From Anaerolineae bacterium (GTDB lineage Bacteria; Chloroflexota; Anaerolineae; Aggregatilineales; Phototrophicaceae): a DNA stretch of 37,344 bases. The translations under genes and the position numbers were made by a program. Below the pieces are notes generated by a model that did no database searches, was not told the DNA's origin, and was given only the letters and a program-made list of their open reading frames with translations. Shown here in pieces: positions 32,499 through 37,344 of the stretch (within the stretch, counting starts at the first letter, position 1; each line of letters opens with the position of its first letter). The stretch spans positions 1 to 37,344 of the forward strand of contig JALHOR010000047.1 in NCBI GenBank assembly GCA_022842885.1. The letters run 5' to 3'.

Positions 32499-33260
32499 AT
32501 GACAGCCCGCACTTTTCGCACACCTGCTATTATTCTCAAACGTCGTGACATGGGCGAAGCAGACCGCTTAGTCACACTCCTCACACCGACCTATGGCAAA
32601 ATTGAAGCAATTGCCAAAGGCGCTCGTAAACCCACAGGCAGCAAAACCGGGCATGTTGAACTTTATACCCGTGCGGATGTCTTAATTTCAAAAGGGCGCG
32701 AGATTGATGTGCTAGCGCAGGCAGAATTGGTTGAGCCGTTTTTGCCTTTGCGCGAAGATTTGATGCGCGGTGCTTATGCCAGTTATATTGTTGAATTATT
32801 AGACCGCTTCACTTACAGCGGCGAAGGGGCAACGCCGGGGTTATTTGTTCTTTTGAACGACACCTTGACTCGTTTATGCCAAAGCGATGATATACGCCGG
32901 GCAGTGCGCTACTATGAATTGCAACTGCTTGATAAGATGGGGTTTCGCCCGGAATTGCAAGAATGCGTTATTACCCACGAAATGCTGCTGCCGATTGACC
33001 AATTTTTTAGTTATGTGGATGGCGGGGTAGTCGCCCCAGAAGGCGCACCGCATACCACCGGATTAATTTCTTTGCCCATGCCTACGCTAAAAGTGCTGCG
33101 ACATTTACAGCGCAGCACCTATACGCAAATTAACAAAACGCGCATTCCTGATGCTGTGCATACAGATGTTGAGCGCGTGATGATTGGCTACATTCGCTAC
33201 GTTCTGGAGAGTCGGTTACAAACTGTGGACTTTATCCACCGCATCCAGCACCTAGACTAG
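32499..33260 (+). CDS. recO: DNA repair protein RecO
   Basis: 253 residues. RecO anneals SSB-coated DNA and works with RecR to load RecA in gap repair. The N-terminal OB-fold has AIILKRRDMGEADRLVTLLT and GKIEAIAKGARKP, with the helical domain from residue 80 on, including LFVLLNDTLTRL and YYELQLLDKMGFRPEL. The C-terminal zinc element seen in many RecO proteins (four Cys) is reduced: only LQECVI remains, and the GGVVAPEGAP segment has no Cys, so zinc is probably not bound. A promoter lies just upstream, and the 906-residue protein gene follows by 48 bases. Confidence 0.93.
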   Translation: MTARTFRTPAIILKRRDMGEADRLVTLLTPTYGKIEAIAKGARKPTGSKTGHVELYTRADVLISKGREIDVLAQAELVEPFLPLREDLMRGAYASYIVELLDRFTYSGEGATPGLFVLLNDTLTRLCQSDDIRRAVRYYELQLLDKMGFRPELQECVITHEMLLPIDQFFSYVDGGVVAPEGAPHTTGLISLPMPTLKVLRHLQRSTYTQINKTRIPDAVHTDVERVMIGYIRYVLESRLQTVDFIHRIQHLD

Positions 33261-33308
33261 GATGTAACCACTTGCAAGAACACGCCCTATCAGTAACAAT
33301 GTGGCACG

Positions 33309-36029
33309 TTGACGCTGGGTAAACGCGAGACTCGCTTTGTGGATAATCCCTTAGAATACATTGTTTATGGCAAAACTAGCTCGGACGGCGCGTATACGAT
33401 TATCAGTCATACGGCTGCTGCCCCTATCCAACAGGTGCGCCGTTGGCAGGAGCAAATTCCGCTGCAACCGCTGCCGGGTCAGACTGAATCCGAAACAGTT
33501 GCAGCCGCGCTATTATATGATGACGAACAATATATTCTTGCCTTGGCATTATCGCAGCAAGCTATCCCAGAACTGCCTTTATACCGCTATCTCATCGTTC
33601 CAGCTTTCATCATGGAAAGCATCGGCAATGATATTCAACTTCTCCAACAAATTGCCGAAACTATAGACATAGCCAATCCAACACCTATTGAATTATCCAA
33701 TAGTATCACTTGGACAGCAGAAAAACGCATCGCCATTTTACAAACTGTCTTAGGGCAATTTGACCAAAATTTTAGGCTGCTCGTCCAACTTTTGGATGCC
33801 GCTTTGCAAGGGGATGGTCTGGTTATTCAGCATTTTCCAACCAACCACTTCGCCCGTTTGCAACTCATCCATGCCATGACTCTGCTCATGCCGCTGCCTT
33901 TGCGCTCTGAAATAACGTTTACGACCCATACCGTTACTATTCCTGAAAAATATCCACGCATTGTTTTTAGCAATACATCCCCCACTCATCATGCCCGGCT
34001 TTTTGATGCTCGCACCCAACAGTTTCAGCAGGGAACACCACTTGGCGTTTATGCTGCGTATTTGCTGGAATTATGGCAACAGGATGTGCCACAGTTGGTC
34101 GAATCGCTACGAATAATAGACCGTATCGCCATCTATAGTATGCCACCCAAAGACAAGCTGAGAGTTCTGCCCCAATTGGTACAGCAGCATCGCCTTAATA
34201 CAGCAATTGTGAACGATACACCGCTGGCAATTGTGCCGCTTTTAGCCGCCCTAGAAAGTGATTATCCGCCACGCGGGGAATTCCGCTTGCCCTATCTGGA
34301 ACGATTGCTGCGCTTAACGCTAGATGAACGGCATCAGAGCGCCGCAGAATACATCGCCCGCGAAATGGATGCGGATACGCGGGTAGATGCTGCGCTGCAA
34401 CATATCTTGGAACAAAGCCTAGAAACCCAGCCAGATGCGGTTTACGCTTTTATCCGTCCCCATATCAGCGAACAAGCCTCTGAGCAGTGGCTTTCGCGCT
34501 TACATCTGGCGGCGGTCAAATCATTGGAAGTTGCTATCAGCGAAGGCGATACAGAAACGCTGTCCGGTTGGTTACGTCTTATCGCGCGTGAACCTGTTCA
34601 TTATCATCTGGAAAATGTGCTGCGGGATAGTATTCGGGCGGCACTGCTGCGGGCAGCCGATGACTCACTTTTGGCAATCGAATTATTGATGTTGGCAGTC
34701 CGCCGCGCCCCGGATATTGTGCCAGATTTGATGAGTAACCAAGGCTTATTGGCAGCCTTGCCGGAAGATGTGTATGCAGCATTGGTCAATTTTGACGCCA
34801 GCGCGATTGAAGCCCTCGCTATGACCAACCGTGAGCTATTTTTGTTGGCGTTGCATCAAGTATTAGACCAACAATACGGCTGCACTTCGGTTGTCACGGC
34901 ACAATCGTTATGGGAAATTTACCAAAATCCCGGTAATTTTCCGTTGGGAACCTATCATCCCGGCACCATTATTCGCCAAATTTTGACAACCGGCGTGGCG
35001 TGTTTGGAAGAAGGGGCATTAGAAGTTCTGATTACAGCAATTTTAGCTGACCAAGAAGATGCTCTCTTTCATGATGTTGCGCCAGCTTTGGCAAGCCAAG
35101 GGGCTTTACAATCCATCTTAGCAAATGCGCTGGAACAAAGCGGACGTACCAATAGCGATGTGATGGCACTGCTCAATCAATTGGCAACCGCCAATATTCT
35201 GACTTACCGCGAACAAGCGGATAATTATGTAGCACTGCTGTTGAGTCGCAGTCGGAATGGTGGGACTGCCCTGCTGATTGAACAATTAGCACGGATTCTT
35301 AGCCAGCACCCCGATGTGTTTGTGCCATCGGCGATATTATGGATGATGCTGGATATTGCTGCCGAAACCAAATCCGATTTGATGCTGCGAGTCGCACTGA
35401 AACGATTGGTGCTGGAATTAAATGGCATCCCCTCGGAAGCGCAAATCGCTGAATCCTTGCTGCGGTTGCGGCGGGCAACCACATGGAGTTCCTTGGCACG
35501 CACAGTTATCCTTAATTGGTGGCGTGAATTTGCCGGAACACAACCCTTGGTCAAATTACAAAAACTAGAAAAAAGCCTCGATGCCAAAAAAGGACTGGAA
35601 GACATGCGCGGCATCGTCCAAACGGCGCTGGCTGTCCGACGGGTATTGGGGCAAAAATCATTAGAAGATTTTGCCCGCGACATTGGCATTACGTATCGGG
35701 TCTTGCAGACATTGGCAGATGGCTTTGACCCAGAAGATAATAAACAAGTCAGCATTGATACGGAAACGCTACGCTCAGTTGTGAGTGGGCGTGGCGATGA
35801 ATTATCGCCAGATGTAAAACAAGTTTTGGCGACCAACATGCGGGCGTTGGCAGAACTGATTGTGTCGCTATCAGAGAATCGCAGCAAACCAACGCTGCTG
35901 AATCGCAACGATGAGGCATTGGATAGGGCGCTGATGACGGGCGAACATCCATTAGATGGTGCCGTAGATGTGATGAAATTTTTATCCGGCTTGCTAGATG
36001 GCACAGGACAGCACAAACCCGGCGAATAG
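33309..36029 (+). CDS. Large uncharacterised protein, possible GAP1-like N-terminus
   Basis: 906 residues, soluble, nearly all helical after about residue 120. The first 120 residues are beta-rich (PLEYIVYGKTSSDGAYTII, then LLYDDEQYILALALS and LYRYLIVPAFIM). Around residue 190-220 comes LMPLPLRSEITFTTHT. This order is reminiscent of the GTPase-associated protein 1 (GAP1) N-terminal and middle domains of NTP-dependent conflict systems, but the likeness is weak and by eye. The rest contains alpha-solenoid-like repeats (LLAALESDYPP, LLMLAVRRAPD, LITAILADQED). It starts at a TTG without a good ribosome-binding site; a GTG about 36 bases further on is an alternative. It follows recO on the same strand. 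Confidence 0.55.
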   Translation: MTLGKRETRFVDNPLEYIVYGKTSSDGAYTIISHTAAAPIQQVRRWQEQIPLQPLPGQTESETVAAALLYDDEQYILALALSQQAIPELPLYRYLIVPAFIMESIGNDIQLLQQIAETIDIANPTPIELSNSITWTAEKRIAILQTVLGQFDQNFRLLVQLLDAALQGDGLVIQHFPTNHFARLQLIHAMTLLMPLPLRSEITFTTHTVTIPEKYPRIVFSNTSPTHHARLFDARTQQFQQGTPLGVYAAYLLELWQQDVPQLVESLRIIDRIAIYSMPPKDKLRVLPQLVQQHRLNTAIVNDTPLAIVPLLAALESDYPPRGEFRLPYLERLLRLTLDERHQSAAEYIAREMDADTRVDAALQHILEQSLETQPDAVYAFIRPHISEQASEQWLSRLHLAAVKSLEVAISEGDTETLSGWLRLIAREPVHYHLENVLRDSIRAALLRAADDSLLAIELLMLAVRRAPDIVPDLMSNQGLLAALPEDVYAALVNFDASAIEALAMTNRELFLLALHQVLDQQYGCTSVVTAQSLWEIYQNPGNFPLGTYHPGTIIRQILTTGVACLEEGALEVLITAILADQEDALFHDVAPALASQGALQSILANALEQSGRTNSDVMALLNQLATANILTYREQADNYVALLLSRSRNGGTALLIEQLARILSQHPDVFVPSAILWMMLDIAAETKSDLMLRVALKRLVLELNGIPSEAQIAESLLRLRRATTWSSLARTVILNWWREFAGTQPLVKLQKLEKSLDAKKGLEDMRGIVQTALAVRRVLGQKSLEDFARDIGITYRVLQTLADGFDPEDNKQVSIDTETLRSVVSGRGDELSPDVKQVLATNMRALAELIVSLSENRSKPTLLNRNDEALDRALMTGEHPLDGAVDVMKFLSGLLDGTGQHKPGE

Positions 36030-36061
36030 CACAAGTAGGTTACAGACGAGAGGGGCATCTC

Positions 36062-36382
36062 ATGGAAAAATTGTTTGTTTACGGCACACTCCAAAACCCA
36101 GATATTCAAATGCGGTTGGTGGGCAGAACGATTACAGGCATCCCGGATTCACTACGCGGTTTTCGTAGCCATATTCTCATGCATTATCCCACAGCACTCC
36201 CCGACGCTGATGGCGAGATTAGTGGTCAAGTCATGGAAGTAACGCTAGACGAAATTAGCCACTTTGATGAATACGAGACATCGGCATATCTGCGCGTGCG
36301 GGTTCAGCTAGAAAGCGGCATAGAAGCGTGGATGTACCAAGGCAATCCAGCGGTGTTCGGAACGATTTTGAACGATAAATAA
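36062..36382 (+). CDS. Gamma-glutamylcyclotransferase-like (AIG2/GGCT) protein
   Basis: 106 residues forming a single GGCT fold. The substrate loop KLFVYGTLQNP is at the N-terminus, and the catalytic-type Glu lies in HFDEYETSAYLRVRV near residue 71. Members cleave gamma-glutamyl amines or form 5-oxoproline; the substrate here is unknown. GAGAGGGG lies six bases ahead of the ATG. The 32-base gap from the 906-residue gene suggests one transcript. Confidence 0.88.
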   Translation: MEKLFVYGTLQNPDIQMRLVGRTITGIPDSLRGFRSHILMHYPTALPDADGEISGQVMEVTLDEISHFDEYETSAYLRVRVQLESGIEAWMYQGNPAVFGTILNDK

Positions 36383-36436
36383 GGATGCTCACTATTATGG
36401 GCGTCTCTGGCGATACATCCCCAATCCCCTAGCACC

Positions 36437-37174
36437 TTATCCCCGTTCATACGTTGGGCGCAGATAAATATCTATCAAATAATCGGGGTAGCCAATTTTA
36501 CGCAAATTGGCGTCGCATGTTTGGATAGGTGCGCCATTATCGCGCCAATAGGGTACGCGCTTCACCAGTGTTTCCACCTTTTCACGCGGGGTAATAATCC
36601 AAGTGTCTTTTGGTACACGCCCAAAATAAATTACATCCATCACACCGATGATGCTGGTACTTTTGATGAATGCGGCAATCATGACGATTTTCCGTGCGCC
36701 TTTTTCCTGCTGAAGATATTCGGCGACAAATTTGGCAGTGCCGCCCAAATCTATCAAATCATCTATCACGCCAATGACTTTATCTTTGACCTCAATCGAG
36801 AGAGGATGCACAATGCGCGGTGTATCTAATGGTTGTCCGGGACCCGCGTAATATTTAACGCCCAACGTGCCAAAATTAATCGGCGGGATATTTTTGTTCA
36901 GCGCCCATGCCAAATGATCGTGCAGCAGCACACCGGGCAGCAGCCCACCCATCGTAATCATAACCGCATCGGTCATTTGGGCTTTGGTAGCGATGTTATC
37001 AATCTGATAGCGATACACCTGCCGCGCCAGTTGCGTCATAATGAAGGTTTCAATTGCATCCGGGATGTATAAAAATTTGAGCGAATCATATTCGACATCT
37101 ACCCCGGTGGGTGCTTGCCAGAAATCCGCATTGATGCTGGTGTATTCTTTGATTTGTGAGGCGTAATCAGTCAT
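36437..37174 (-). CDS. Type I phosphoribosyltransferase-domain protein
   Basis: 245 residues. The PRPP-binding motif is VIGVIDDLIDLGGTAKF near residue 136-152 (hydrophobics, DD, then the LGGT loop). The early ITMGGLLPGVLLHDHLA fits the family's flexible and hood regions, resembling xanthine/hypoxanthine-type transferases. Such enzymes make a nucleotide from PRPP and a base; the base cannot be told. The N-terminal 60 residues and the last 70 (TCDANLRKIGYPDYLIDIYLRP) are longer than in minimal members. It is convergent with the GGCT-like gene. Upstream lie 170 bases with the inverted repeat and a hairpin. Confidence 0.8.
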   Translation of the reverse strand: MTDYASQIKEYTSINADFWQAPTGVDVEYDSLKFLYIPDAIETFIMTQLARQVYRYQIDNIATKAQMTDAVMITMGGLLPGVLLHDHLAWALNKNIPPINFGTLGVKYYAGPGQPLDTPRIVHPLSIEVKDKVIGVIDDLIDLGGTAKFVAEYLQQEKGARKIVMIAAFIKSTSIIGVMDVIYFGRVPKDTWIITPREKVETLVKRVPYWRDNGAPIQTCDANLRKIGYPDYLIDIYLRPTYERG

Positions 37175-37225
37175 ACATTATCTTTGCTGGTTAGAATCAA
37201 AAGAAGAAGATATTTTATTGCTCAG

Positions 37226-37277
37226 TCAATACCTTCGCCAAAAGCGCATCTAGCGGAAAGGGGCATTCTCAGTAAAG
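37226..37277 (-). repeat. Right copy of the 52-bp inverted repeat
   Basis: Exact reverse complement of bases 10-61. Read on the minus strand the shared part is followed by the codons for TEQ and a stop. The end of the repeat lies 67 bases from the window end, while the left copy starts 9 bases from its end. Confidence 0.9.
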
Positions 37278-37313
37278 TGGATAGTCTCTAACAGTCCAGG
37301 AACTGAGAATCCC
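37261..37313. repeat. Hairpin at the right edge
   Basis: ATTCTCAGT (37265-37273) and ACTGAGAAT (37302-37310) are perfect 9-bp arms 28 bases apart, extended by GGG/CCC past one bulged C. The left arm lies partly in the 52-bp repeat. A TATAAT on the minus strand (37323-37328) lies just outside, so the hairpin could be in a leader RNA. No T-run follows on the plus strand. Confidence 0.55.
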
Positions 37314-37344
37314 ATGAAAGAGATTATAGCAGTGTTGGCTTGCC

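Noticed and set aside
35225..36109. A 294-residue minus-strand frame
   Set aside because: Ser-rich shadow of the 906-residue gene; no family resemblance and no ribosome-binding site.
37314..37344. An ATG opening MKEIIAVLAC at the right edge, resembling a lipoprotein signal start
   Set aside because: Only ten codons are visible, no good ribosome-binding site, and it overlaps a minus-strand TATAAT. Too little to call a gene.
1..37344. tRNA genes, CRISPR arrays, transposases, phage genes
   Set aside because: No cloverleaf with a T-loop sequence, no regularly spaced repeats, and no transposase, integrase or capsid-like frame were found.

Overview
The window looks like chromosomal DNA of an uncultured or little-studied member of the Chloroflexota (Anaerolineae-like). 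This is inferred from the mix of genes: Hanks-type kinases with long Thr/Pro stalks and outside-facing domains, a DnaB-DnaD-DnaC-like replication cluster, a short EF-Ts, and many membrane-anchored beta-propeller, LysM and HEAT proteins. No 16S rRNA or other decisive marker is present. I see no tRNA, rRNA, CRISPR array, transposase or phage gene. Nearly all the DNA is coding, and no gap exceeds 300 bases.

Layout. 1-7400: a damaged-looking uracil-DNA-glycosylase-like gene at the left edge, a membrane-anchored YceI protein, a seven-helix membrane protein, an HxlR regulator facing a PPOX/pirin pair, dihydroxy-acid dehydratase (ilvD), a lipoprotein and a flavodoxin-domain protein. 7550-14450: a co-directional cluster of a bifunctional-nuclease-family protein, replicative helicase DnaB split by two mini-inteins, a DnaD-domain protein, a DnaC-like loader with two AAA+ domains, a GNAT protein and a ketol-acid-reductoisomerase-like protein that lacks catalytic residues. 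14535-17160: a HEAT-repeat protein, a hydrophobic protein built of 11-residue glycine repeats, and a translationally coupled pair of unknown genes.

17190-21072: the translation/nucleotide cluster rpsB-tsf-pyrH on the minus strand, interrupted between tsf and pyrH by an AT-rich membrane-anchored propeller gene. 21318-30240: a signalling and surface block with two Ser/Thr kinases (one PDZ-like plus multi-helix sensor plus kinase, one kinase plus Thr/Pro stalk plus outside domain), an ABC-2-like permease, a LysM protein and an NHL-type propeller. 30359-37174: a GMC oxidoreductase, recO, a 906-residue protein of unknown function with a possible GAP1-like N-terminus, a gamma-glutamylcyclotransferase-like protein and a phosphoribosyltransferase.

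Points most worth a second look: (i) the Cys-rich intein sitting in the DnaB P-loop together with a second intein at the RESG/SIEQ site; (ii) the loader ATPase whose second P-loop appears duplicated; (iii) the KARI-like protein with substitutions at five of the family's active-site positions; (iv) the sensor-fused kinases; (v) the undecad-repeat membrane protein; and (vi) a perfect 52-bp inverted repeat close to both ends of the window, which is either a genomic repeat or an assembly signature. Start sites were chosen by Shine-Dalgarno spacing and family alignment where these could be seen.
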